Assembly (NCBI RefSeq): GCF_000347635.1
Contig: NC_020514.1
Location: forward strand, 2,108,001-2,172,000
DNA: 64,000 nucleotides
Direction: 5' to 3'
Source of the DNA: Paraglaciecola psychrophila 170
GTDB taxonomy: Bacteria > Pseudomonadota > Gammaproteobacteria > Enterobacterales > Alteromonadaceae
The position numbers and the translations under genes are program-made. Positions 1 to 8,906 of this stretch are shown here, one piece after another (within the stretch, counting starts at the first letter, position 1; every line of letters starts with the position of its first letter). Under the pieces are notes generated by a model. That model was not told where the DNA came from, ran no database searches, and worked only from the letters and a program-made list of their open reading frames with translations.

Positions 1-1
1 A

Positions 2-2566
2 TCTATTCGTGGTTTCAATGAAAACTATGTGGGTACTTCACTCAATGGTCGAGAATTGTTGGGAATGGGAGACAACCGCGGGGTTGAATTTGATTTATAT
101 CCTACTGAAATTATTTCTAATATCGTCGTTTATAAAACACCTGAAGCAGGCCTGACCGTTCAGGGACTAGGTGGTACAGTTGATTTGCAAACTGTTAATC
201 CAATTGGTCAAGAGCGCTCGATTACTTTTAACGGTAACTACGAGAAAAACCAAAAAGATTCGGCTAACCCAGATTACGATAATAACGGACACCGTTTGTC
301 CTTTAACTATATTGATTCATTTGCAGACGACACTATTGGTCTTGCATTAACATTAGCAACAATGGAAACGCCGCGTCAGGAAGAGCAATTTCGTGGCTGG
401 GGTTATGCAACGGTTAATCAAGATAGCCCTAGAAGAGATTTAGATATTACCCCTTCTTCTGCCGGAGACGTCGTAACAGGTGGTCATGATTCATTTGTTC
501 GTTCGGCAATGCTTGAACGTGATTCAATTGCAGCCGTTATTCAATACGCACCGAATGATAAACTCAATATTCAAGTTGATGCGCTGTATATCGATTTTGA
601 AGAAAATGATGTTAGACGCGGCCTCGAAGAAGGCGGAGCTGAGTGGGGTGTGGGTGACAATTACCAAATCACAGGTGTTGAAAATGGTTTAGTTACTTCG
701 GGTAATTATGATGGGTTTTATTCTGTTGTTCGAAATGACGCTAGAAGTCAAGAATCCAAACTAACCACTATAGGCTTGAATCTTGAGTATGAGATAAATG
801 ATAGCTGGACTGCTGAGGTTGATTATTCAACAGGTGATGTTGATAAAACTATATCCGATATTGAAAGCTATTCTGGTGTTGGACGTCCTGGAGTAAACCC
901 TGATCGCCCATTAACAGCCCGTTCATGGCAGCAAACTGATACAGGTGTGACGTTTAGTGATCACCCAACTATCGCACCGCTAGACTTAACTGACCCGAGC
1001 ATTATTCGTTTAGCTGGGCCACAGGCATGGGGTGGAAGTTTAGCTCCAGTTGAAGCTTTCCAGGGCATTGATGGCTTTGATCCTAATACTGCACAAGACG
1101 GATTTGTTAACCAACCTACATTTGATGAATCATTAGATTCGTTGCGTTTCCAAGTGAATGGTATCGTTAATTGGGGAATATTTACTGCGCTTGAGGCTGG
1201 GGTTGTTTATTCGGATCGTTCAAAAACCAAGACCAATAATGGTGCTTACCTAACTGCTCCTACTTGGCCTGATGATGGTCCGATTCCTGATGTGGTTGGT
1301 GTGGCCGATTTAAGCTTTATTGGCATTAATGGTGTGTTGGCTTATGACAGCTTAGCCTTGTTCAACAGTGGCTACTACACAGTCACAGATGCAGCTGATC
1401 TCGAGACAGCTCGACAGGGCGACAGCTATACTGTTGCAGAAGAAACAACCACGTTATTTGCAAAACTGGATATAGATACCGAAGTCGCAGATATGCTCCT
1501 TAGAGGTAACATAGGCGTGCAAGTCGTTAAAGCAGATCAGTCATCTAGCGGTTTTGATACCGTTATCGGGCCTAATTTGTACGTACAAAAAACCCCTGTA
1601 GAAGGTGGTGATTCTTACACTGATGTATTACCCACTTTAAACCTGAGTTTAGAAATCGCTGACAATCAATTTATCAGAACTGGTTTGGCCAAGGTTTTAA
1701 CTCGCCCCAGAATGGACGACATGAGACCGAATAACCAAGTGTCATTTTCATTTAATGACAGTAATATCCTGAACTCTACCCTAGGGAATGGTGCATTTTC
1801 TGGCAGTGCAGGTAATCCATTGTTAAAACCAATAGAAGCGAATCAGTTTGATTTGTCTTACGAAAATTATTTTGCTGATGATGGATTCTATGCTGTTAGT
1901 TTCTTTTATAAAGACCTAAAAAATTGGCATGAAAGTGGTAATACGGTAGCTGATTTCTCAGAGTCTTATATTCCTGGTTACCATGACTCATCAGGTGCTC
2001 ACGATATAGATAATGATGGTGTAGAGGACGGTCCTTTACCACCACAAACATTCTTAGGTGGAGTATCATTCAGACAAGACGGTCTTCAGGGCTTTGTTAG
2101 AGGTTGGGAACTACAAGGTAGCGTACCAATGAGTATTATTCACGAAGCTTTAGAAGGGTTCGGTGTGGTTGCCAGTGCGACTTTCCTAACCGGTGAATTC
2201 GATGATGGTTCACGTATTCCTGGTTTATCAGAAGAAGCCTACAGCTTCACTGCCTACTATGAAAATAGTGGTTTTGAAATTAGGGTGTCAGGTACCAAGC
2301 GAGATGAATTCTTTTCGGAAACTCGTGGCCTCAGCCTCAGCCTAGTGGGTGCTACTGACAACGGTGGCGAACAATGGGATGCGCAAGTGGGTTATGATTT
2401 TGCTGAATCTGGCATCGAAAGTCTGGAAGGTTTACGTATTACGTTACAAGGGCAAAACTTGACGGATGAGCCCACCATTCAATCAAATGGATCGGATTCA
2501 CGTCAAATTACTCAATACCAAAGCTACGGACGTAACTTCTTATTAGGTGCAAATTACTCCTTCTAA
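2..2566 (+). CDS. TonB-dependent receptor, 5' end outside window
   Basis: The reading frame is already open at base 2: the codons before the first internal ATG (29) read SIRGFNENYVG, the conserved 'IRG' stretch of a TonB plug domain. Signal peptide and N-terminal plug therefore lie upstream. The rest of the plug (NGRE, then GGTVDLQTVNP) and a full beta-barrel follow, ending in a terminal aromatic (ANYSF) as outer-membrane barrels do. The plug resembles the large Xanthomonas/Caulobacter-type receptors for glycans and other complex nutrients. It precedes a halogenase and a second receptor plus amylolytic enzymes, so a glycan substrate is likely but inferred. A strong hairpin follows the stop. 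Confidence 0.93.
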   Translation, partial: SIRGFNENYVGTSLNGRELLGMGDNRGVEFDLYPTEIISNIVVYKTPEAGLTVQGLGGTVDLQTVNPIGQERSITFNGNYEKNQKDSANPDYDNNGHRLSFNYIDSFADDTIGLALTLATMETPRQEEQFRGWGYATVNQDSPRRDLDITPSSAGDVVTGGHDSFVRSAMLERDSIAAVIQYAPNDKLNIQVDALYIDFEENDVRRGLEEGGAEWGVGDNYQITGVENGLVTSGNYDGFYSVVRNDARSQESKLTTIGLNLEYEINDSWTAEVDYSTGDVDKTISDIESYSGVGRPGVNPDRPLTARSWQQTDTGVTFSDHPTIAPLDLTDPSIIRLAGPQAWGGSLAPVEAFQGIDGFDPNTAQDGFVNQPTFDESLDSLRFQVNGIVNWGIFTALEAGVVYSDRSKTKTNNGAYLTAPTWPDDGPIPDVVGVADLSFIGINGVLAYDSLALFNSGYYTVTDAADLETARQGDSYTVAEETTTLFAKLDIDTEVADMLLRGNIGVQVVKADQSSSGFDTVIGPNLYVQKTPVEGGDSYTDVLPTLNLSLEIADNQFIRTGLAKVLTRPRMDDMRPNNQVSFSFNDSNILNSTLGNGAFSGSAGNPLLKPIEANQFDLSYENYFADDGFYAVSFFYKDLKNWHESGNTVADFSESYIPGYHDSSGAHDIDNDGVEDGPLPPQTFLGGVSFRQDGLQGFVRGWELQGSVPMSIIHEALEGFGVVASATFLTGEFDDGSRIPGLSEEAYSFTAYYENSGFEIRVSGTKRDEFFSETRGLSLSLVGATDNGGEQWDAQVGYDFAESGIESLEGLRITLQGQNLTDEPTIQSNGSDSRQITQYQSYGRNFLLGANYSF

Positions 2567-2572
2567 AAGGTA

Positions 2573-2602
2573 AATAAAGCTTATCGATAAGCTTTATTTT
2601 AT
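2573..2602 (+). terminator. palindromic hairpin after the receptor gene
   Basis: The perfect palindrome AAATAAAGCTTATCGATAAGC continues symmetrically through CTTTATTT (2573-2600), seven bases after the receptor stop. Its right arm ends in a T-rich stretch, which fits an intrinsic terminator or 3' stabilising hairpin for the upstream transcript. Confidence 0.55.
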
Positions 2603-2640
2603 CAGACGGGCAGCGGTGTTAAGCGGTTGCTAGAATAAAT

Positions 2641-2675
2641 AACCCCAGTTAGCATAAGCAACTGGGGTTTTTTTA
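2641..2675 (+). terminator. rho-independent terminator just before halogenase start
   Basis: ACCCCAGTT (2642-2650) pairs with AACTGGGGT (2660-2668) and is followed by an unbroken T run to 2674. This is a textbook intrinsic terminator. It ends only 14 bases before the halogenase ATG, leaving no room for a promoter downstream of it. The halogenase must be expressed by readthrough or from a promoter inside or upstream of the hairpin region. Confidence 0.85.
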
Positions 2676-2688
2676 AGAAAAGATTAAA

Positions 2689-4179
2689 ATGAAAAATGTC
2701 ATCAAAAAAGTTGTGATAGTAGGTGGTGGAACAGCCGGCTGGATATCTGCAGCGCTACTTAAAAGAGTTATAGGTAACTCCCTAGAAATTGAATTGATTG
2801 AATCTGAAGCTATTGGCACGGTAGGAGTGGGTGAAGCCACTATCCCGCCTATCAGGTTATTGAATAATGTACTGGGCATTAATGAGGCAGAGTTTCTACG
2901 AGAAACTAAAGCCACCATTAAGCTGGGTATTCAATTCGAGAACTGGCGCGTGAAAGATGAAAGTTACTTTCATTCCTTTGGGGCCCCAGGTAAAAGTATG
3001 GCATTTTGCCAATTTCATCATTTTTGGAAACGTTCACAGTTATTGGGCGATACCAGTAGTTTATGGGATTATGACTTAAATTATTTGTGTGCCATGCAGG
3101 GTAAATTTGCACAGATAAACAGTAAAGATTCCATTTTAGAATTACCTTATGCTTATCATTTTGATGCTTCATTATATGCTAATTTTTTACGCAAATTTTC
3201 TGAAAAAATGGGCGTCAAGCGAACAGAAGGTATAGTCCAGCAAGTTGCTTTAAACAATGAATCTGGGTTTGTTGAAAGCTTAACCTTAAAGGATGGACAG
3301 GTCATTGCGGGTGATCTTTTTATCGATTGTTCGGGGTTTAAGGGCTTGTTAATACAGCAACAATTAGGAACCGGATATGATGACTGGAGTCATTGGTTAC
3401 CCTGTGATCGTGCTGTAGCCATTCCTTCAGAACGCTTTGAAACTACACTGCCTTATACGCGCTCTATTGCGCATTCAGCCGGATGGCAGTGGCGAATTCC
3501 ATTGCAGCACCGCAATGGCAATGGTTTGGTGTATAGCAGTGCTCATTATACTGATGCTGAAGCGACAGACTTATTATTGTCTAATCTGGAGAGTAAACCG
3601 TTAGGCGATCCAAACCTTATACAATTTAAAACTGGTAGACGCCGCAAACAGTGGAACCGAAATGTGCTGGCAGTGGGGCTTTCGAGCGGTTTTTTAGAGC
3701 CACTTGAGTCGACCAGCATTCACTTGATTCAATCTGCAATTGTCAGACTCATTCATCTGTTCCCCCATCAGGGAATAGACAACTCAGTGGTTAACGAATA
3801 TAACCAACAATCAAAAGTTGAGTTTGAACAAATACGTGACTTCTTGATTTTGCATTACCACCTGAATGAACGCAATGATAGTCAGTTTTGGCGTGATTTG
3901 CGGAATATGGAAGTGCCTCAAAGCTTACTGCATAAAATTCAGCTTTTTGCTGATTCTGGCAAGATTTTCCGAGAACAGAATGACTTGTTTTTGGAAAGTT
4001 CCTGGATACAAGTCATGCTTGGGCAAGGCATTATTCCAAAGGATTACCACCCCATCGCTAATAATATTAGTGACGAAAAGTTATTTGAAATGTTAAAAAG
4101 CATCAAAAACATTAAGCATGAACCCCTATCCAAATTGCCTTCTCATGATGACTTTTTAAAAAAATACTGCGAACTGTAA
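2689..4179 (+). CDS. flavin-dependent (tryptophan-type) halogenase
   Basis: The 496-aa protein belongs to the tryptophan halogenase family (PF04820). Such enzymes use FADH2, O2 and halide to halogenate aromatic substrates. The N-terminal FAD-binding motif VGGGTAGW lies at residues 11-18. K78, in ATIKLG, aligns with the catalytic lysine (K79 of PrnA). The family signature WxWxIP is present as WQWRIP (266-271). Length is normal for the family. Homologues next to TonB receptors in Alteromonadales and Caulobacterales rarely have known substrates, and free tryptophan should not be assumed. It sits directly behind a terminator and is followed at once by the remains of a second halogenase. Confidence 0.93.
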   Translation: MKNVIKKVVIVGGGTAGWISAALLKRVIGNSLEIELIESEAIGTVGVGEATIPPIRLLNNVLGINEAEFLRETKATIKLGIQFENWRVKDESYFHSFGAPGKSMAFCQFHHFWKRSQLLGDTSSLWDYDLNYLCAMQGKFAQINSKDSILELPYAYHFDASLYANFLRKFSEKMGVKRTEGIVQQVALNNESGFVESLTLKDGQVIAGDLFIDCSGFKGLLIQQQLGTGYDDWSHWLPCDRAVAIPSERFETTLPYTRSIAHSAGWQWRIPLQHRNGNGLVYSSAHYTDAEATDLLLSNLESKPLGDPNLIQFKTGRRRKQWNRNVLAVGLSSGFLEPLESTSIHLIQSAIVRLIHLFPHQGIDNSVVNEYNQQSKVEFEQIRDFLILHYHLNERNDSQFWRDLRNMEVPQSLLHKIQLFADSGKIFREQNDLFLESSWIQVMLGQGIIPKDYHPIANNISDEKLFEMLKSIKNIKHEPLSKLPSHDDFLKKYCEL

Positions 4180-5235
4180 AATGAAAGCCCACTTACACCC
4201 GCGAATTTTCCGTTTAGAATGGAGTATGGCTATCATTTTGATTCTCATCTCCTTGGACATTTTTTGGCTGAACGTGCCGTTTCAAAAGTTGTTGTTCATA
4301 GGCAAGAAAAAATCACTGATGTAAGTATCAATGATAACGGCAATATTGCGGCACTCGTCACTGAAAGTGGAGAGCATATAAGCGCCGATTTTTTTGTTGA
4401 TTGCAGCGGCTTTTCTGCTTTTTTGATGCAAAAAACACTAGGTGTTAAGTTTAATAGTTATAAAGAAAACCTGTTTAATGATTCGGCAGTGGTTCTACCC
4501 ACAGCCATTACAGATAACATCCCTGTTGAAACCCAAGCTACGGCCTTGTCTAACGGCTGGTGTTGGAAAATCCCGTTAACTAACCGTTATGGTAATGGTT
4601 ATGTGTACAGTGCCGATTTTATATCCAGTGATGCGGCTGAAATTGAACTTCGCTCCCATCTTGATTGTTTGCATGGCAGTCAAAGTGCCCGCCATTTGAA
4701 AATGAAGGTGGGTCAATTAGATAAACATTGGGAGCGAAACTGTCTGGCATTAGGCTTATCACAAGGATTTATTGAGCCTTTGGAAGCCACCGCGCTTCAT
4801 TTGGTACAAATTTCTATTGAGCTGTTTATCACGGAATTTGAGAACGGTGGTTTTGGAAATACCCATCAAGCCGCATATAACAGCAAGATGAGTCAACGAT
4901 TTGAACGAGTCAGGGATTACATCGTGGCTCACTATAAATTAAATACCAGAAATGACAGTGAATACTGGCGTGCTAATAGAAACAATCCCAAAATATCAGA
5001 CTCCCTTGGGCAACTTCTAGATGTATGGTTTAACCGAGGCGACATGGAAGTCGAAATAGAGCGTCAGAATCTGTCGTCCCATTTTAACTCTACATCTTGG
5101 CACTGTTTATTAGCCGGTTATGGTGCATTTCCTCCATTGGCGGCGAAGCAACCTAATCAGGGTGACTTATATAAAGACCAAAAAATTCAGACTTTCTTGC
5201 ATAGTTGTAGTTTAAATTTCGATCCTAATAAATAA
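4180..5235 (+). pseudogene. N-terminally truncated second halogenase
   Basis: In-frame coding begins immediately after the TAA of the first halogenase (4177-4179): codons 4180-4218 read NESPLTPANFPFR, then MEYGYHFDSHLL. This corresponds to ELPYAYHFDASLY near residue 150 of the neighbouring intact enzyme. The N-terminal FAD motif, the catalytic-lysine region and the first ~160 residues are missing. The remainder is well kept, including WCWKIP (the WxWxIP signature) and the C-terminal domain, with no internal stop. An ATG at 4219 could start a 338-aa product, but it could not bind FAD normally. The simplest reading is a recent deletion of ~0.5 kb that removed the 5' end of a tandem halogenase gene. 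Confidence 0.85.
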
Positions 5236-5736
5236 TATCGACTGGTTGTAGATAGAGGGCCAACAGGTTGCAAATAGAGTATAAATACCGCGCACTTTCA
5301 TGTTTGGAATGTGACGTGCTTTATTTGTGGTTACTCGAATATGTCAGTGTATCAATGTCACTTCATTGCCTGAACCTCAAAGGCTGGGGTGCCAAATGCT
5401 AAAATATTAGTTAGCTACAGCGGACTGCTTCTCGATAATAAACATGTTCATGACATATCCTAACCACTATTTGCAAATTTTCTTGTCACTCATAAAACTT
5501 ACTTCCCGCAATTAGAATTTCTTGTAGCCTAAAAATATTTTCCCTTACAGACCGGTAATGTCTGCTTTTCCACCCCTGAAGTTAATGAATTGTATCTAAG
5601 TAATGCTGAATACGTATGCAGTGCATTGTAGCGGATGTTAACTAAGCGTTAACATTTGCTGTGGACAAAAAGTGAGCTCTATTTTGAGAAAACGACAGTG
5701 TTAGCTCACTAAAAATAACAAAAACGGGACGCATAA
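5236..5736 (+). promoter_or_regulatory. 500-bp leader region of the glucan receptor
   Basis: No gene is visible. The proximal part carries an inverted repeat, AGTGAGCT (5671-5678) and AGCTCACT (5703-5710), 24 bases apart and ending 26 bases before the receptor ATG. Just upstream is a near-repeat of GTTAAC (GTTAACTAAGCGTTAAC, about 5637-5653). These could be an operator and/or a 5'UTR hairpin for the receptor-pullulanase operon. The rest shows nothing recognisable. Confidence 0.4.
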
Positions 5737-8700
5737 ATGAGAAAATTCAAACCCAGTTTTATAACCGCGGCATTGGTAGCTAGCGGCATGGCCTTTAGTA
5801 GCTCACCAATATATGCACAAGCAACTCCGGTAGAAGCTGATGAAACTAAACCAGTTGAATCATTGGAAGCGGTTGAAAGAATTGAGATTACAGGTTTTGC
5901 TACTAGTCTTATTCAATCACTTAATCAAAAGCGCTTTAGCGATACTGTGTCGGAGCAGATTTCTGCAGATGATTTAGGAGGCTTGCCTGATGTTTCAATG
6001 GCTGATGCTTTAACCAGACTCCCAGGTATTTCTGCAGTGAGAACAGGTGGTCAAGCTGCTGAAATCAATATCCGTGGTTTATCTGGCGACTTTGTCTTTT
6101 CAACCTTAAATGGCCGTGAACAAGTATCCACTAGTGGCGACCGTTCTATTGAGTTTGATCAATACCCTTCAGAATTAATCTCTTCTGCAGCCGTATATAA
6201 ATCTCCCAAAGCATCCTTAATAGAAGGAGGAGTGGCAGGAACCGTGGAATTGAGAACTGCCAATCCATTGAGTCTTGATGCAGATTCTAAGCTGAGTGTT
6301 AACGCCCGTGGCATGTTCAACGACCGTGCTAATGAAGTGGCTGATGCAGAGGAATTTGGGCATCGATTCAGTTTTTCTTATCAAACTAAATTTCTTGATG
6401 AGACCCTAGGTTTGGCCATAGGTTACGCGCGTTTATTTCAACCCAGCGTATCAACCCAATTTATTGGTCTTGCTTACAATGCTCAAGCTGATGTTGATGG
6501 TTTAGTCAATGATACCGATGGCCCAGCAGACTGCCCTGAATGTGAAAACATCAGTGAAGGTTTTGAAATGCAACACCAAGGTGGTGAAGAAACACGTGAC
6601 GGCTACATGGTGGCAATTGAATGGGCGCCGGTAGACAATTTTACGCTTAAAACGGATATGTTTTTATCGCAGTTTGAGTCAGAAGAGTTTGCTCGCGGTT
6701 ATAGGGTGAAGTTGGGGGGATCGCAAACTTCGGTTACTAATCCTATTTTATCTGGCAATGACGTAATCGGTGGTACTTTTAATCGTACCTCTGGCAGTTT
6801 TACCCGAATAGAATTAGTTAACGATGATAATCAAGATTCAGATGAAGTATTAAGCCTAGGCATTAACGCTGACTGGCAGGCCACAGACAATCTTAGTCTG
6901 GCCTTTGACGTGAGTTATTCGAAGGCAACCAGCGATTTTAGAAATGGTTTGTTGTGGTCACTGGTGGCTGAAGACGCCACAGTAGCTAATCCGCAATTTG
7001 ATGAAAACGTCTCTATTTCTTATCTGTTGAATGGTTTGGATTTGCCTGATTTAGCATTTAATCAGGCTGAGGCATTTTCTGATTTGGACCGAGTGATGGT
7101 CAGTAAATATGGCATTTATCCCTTTGTAAATGAAGATGAATCCACTGCGTATCGCTTTGATTTTAAATATGAATTAGATAGTAATTTTGTTTCGTCAGTG
7201 GAGTTTGGCGTACGTCATTCTGATCGTGATTATTCTAATGACCGTTCTGTATTTGAATACGGTAACGATTCTGCATTTTCTATAAGTGAGCCTCCTTTAC
7301 GGTTAACGTCAGATATGGTTGAAATCAATGATTGGAGTAGCGAATTTGGTTATTTCCCTTCTTATCCTTCCATTGACTTGGATTCAGCCCTTAATGCTTG
7401 GTTTCCATCTGGCATTCCTCAACCTGTGCAAACTTGGGGCACGGGACATCCAGGGGTCATAAACAGCCCTGCAGCCGGTGAAGGTCCCAATACAGCTTGG
7501 TCTGTTCAGGAAAGTGGGGATGTCTCAGAAACGGTCACTGCCGCTTATATTATGGCGAACCTAGATATGGAAATAGGTGATTTACCGATAACCGGTAATA
7601 TTGGTATACGCCGTGTTGAAACTGAACAAAGTTCAACGGTATTACAATTAGCGACCCAAAATATTCTAGACCCAGATACCGGTGAAGTACTGGAAGTTCG
7701 AGGTGATCCTACTCTTGGTGCTCAATATATTGTTGACGATGTGGGCCTTATCAATGACTACTTTAAACCTGATATTTTAACGGATAAATACACCGATTAT
7801 TTACCCTCCTTAAATCTAAATTTTAAACTGACAGATAATCAGCAGTTGCGTTTTGCTGCGGCCAAAGTGATGGGGCGAGCACCTATTAACCGATTCGCTG
7901 CCAATTCGACGACTTCAGTGCAAACTGTCACTGCCAGTCAAAATCCGGATACCGGAGCCGTCACTTTATCCTCTCCTACGGCAAGGATCAGTGGACAGAG
8001 TAAAAACAGTCCTTACTTGAGGCCTTTCTATGCCAATCAATATGACTTGTCATACGAGTATTATTTTACAGAAACTGACGGCGCATTTGTTGCTGCACTT
8101 TTCTACAAAGACATTCAGTCATTTATTGAAGATATTGCATTAGATCCCTATGACTTTAGCGGCAATGGATTTGTTGTGCCTGATGACGTTAATGTGGCTG
8201 TATTTGTGGAACCGGATTCGCCAGGTGATACGCCGCAAGCTGCAGTGGATGTAAACGGTGTCCCGTTGTTTGTCACAGTTCCAACTGAAAATGGTAGATA
8301 CGAAACAGCGGTTAACAATGCGTCAGGTGGTTATATTCGTGGTTTAGAATTAACGTACACGCAGATCTATGACTTTTTACCCGGCGCTTGGTCAGGTTTG
8401 GGTGTTAGCGGCAGCTATTCTTTCACTGAAAGTGAAATTACTCGTACCTTGAGCGGATCTGTATTTTCCACTGATTTACCCGGATTGTCAGAGAATGTGG
8501 CGCAATTTACCGTATTTTGGGATTACCGAGGTTTTGAAACTCGTTTAAGTACCAGATATCGCGATGCTTTTGTTTCTCAGCAGGTAGCTGTGAACGAACA
8601 GGTCGTTAACTTTGATTCTGAAATCGTGATGGATTACCAAGCCTCTTACAAGATTAATGAGAATCTCAGTGCGGTGTTCCAAATTAATAACCTCACCGAT

Positions 8701-8796
8701 GAGCCCACTCGTAGTTACTTTGGTAAAGAAGACTTAACCGGCACCATTCAATTCTTTGGAACCCAGTACTTCCTCGGGGTCACATATTCATTATGA
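5737..8796 (+). CDS. TonB-dependent receptor, probable maltodextrin/starch uptake
   Basis: The 1019-aa outer-membrane receptor has a clear signal peptide (residues 1 to ~27, ending SSPIYAQA). The mature N-terminus carries a TonB-box-like stretch (ERIEITGF) followed by a plug domain (DALTRLPGISAVRTGGQAAE then INIRGLSGD) and a long barrel ending GVTYSL. Architecture and plug match the Xanthomonas/Caulobacter class that includes the maltodextrin receptor MalA. Its stop lies 110 bases before the likely start of a pullulanase lipoprotein, with an alpha-amylase after that, so alpha-glucan oligosaccharides are the likely cargo (inferred from context). It is a full-length gene with a long upstream leader. 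Confidence 0.93.
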   Translation: MRKFKPSFITAALVASGMAFSSSPIYAQATPVEADETKPVESLEAVERIEITGFATSLIQSLNQKRFSDTVSEQISADDLGGLPDVSMADALTRLPGISAVRTGGQAAEINIRGLSGDFVFSTLNGREQVSTSGDRSIEFDQYPSELISSAAVYKSPKASLIEGGVAGTVELRTANPLSLDADSKLSVNARGMFNDRANEVADAEEFGHRFSFSYQTKFLDETLGLAIGYARLFQPSVSTQFIGLAYNAQADVDGLVNDTDGPADCPECENISEGFEMQHQGGEETRDGYMVAIEWAPVDNFTLKTDMFLSQFESEEFARGYRVKLGGSQTSVTNPILSGNDVIGGTFNRTSGSFTRIELVNDDNQDSDEVLSLGINADWQATDNLSLAFDVSYSKATSDFRNGLLWSLVAEDATVANPQFDENVSISYLLNGLDLPDLAFNQAEAFSDLDRVMVSKYGIYPFVNEDESTAYRFDFKYELDSNFVSSVEFGVRHSDRDYSNDRSVFEYGNDSAFSISEPPLRLTSDMVEINDWSSEFGYFPSYPSIDLDSALNAWFPSGIPQPVQTWGTGHPGVINSPAAGEGPNTAWSVQESGDVSETVTAAYIMANLDMEIGDLPITGNIGIRRVETEQSSTVLQLATQNILDPDTGEVLEVRGDPTLGAQYIVDDVGLINDYFKPDILTDKYTDYLPSLNLNFKLTDNQQLRFAAAKVMGRAPINRFAANSTTSVQTVTASQNPDTGAVTLSSPTARISGQSKNSPYLRPFYANQYDLSYEYYFTETDGAFVAALFYKDIQSFIEDIALDPYDFSGNGFVVPDDVNVAVFVEPDSPGDTPQAAVDVNGVPLFVTVPTENGRYETAVNNASGGYIRGLELTYTQIYDFLPGAWSGLGVSGSYSFTESEITRTLSGSVFSTDLPGLSENVAQFTVFWDYRGFETRLSTRYRDAFVSQQVAVNEQVVNFDSEIVMDYQASYKINENLSAVFQINNLTDEPTRSYFGKEDLTGTIQFFGTQYFLGVTYSL

Positions 8797-8906
8797 AATA
8801 TTTAAAGCTGCAAAATCTTCAATACATAAAAAAGTTACGTTTCGCTAAGTTGGCACTACCAGCAACGAAGTCCTCTAGAATAGATAAAACATCGGAGTAT
8901 TTACCT

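Noticed and set aside
8793..8906. ATG 8793 as start of the pullulanase (ATGA overlap with receptor stop)
   Set aside because: It would put 38 basic residues ahead of a perfect lipoprotein signal; ATG 8907 has its own ribosome site.
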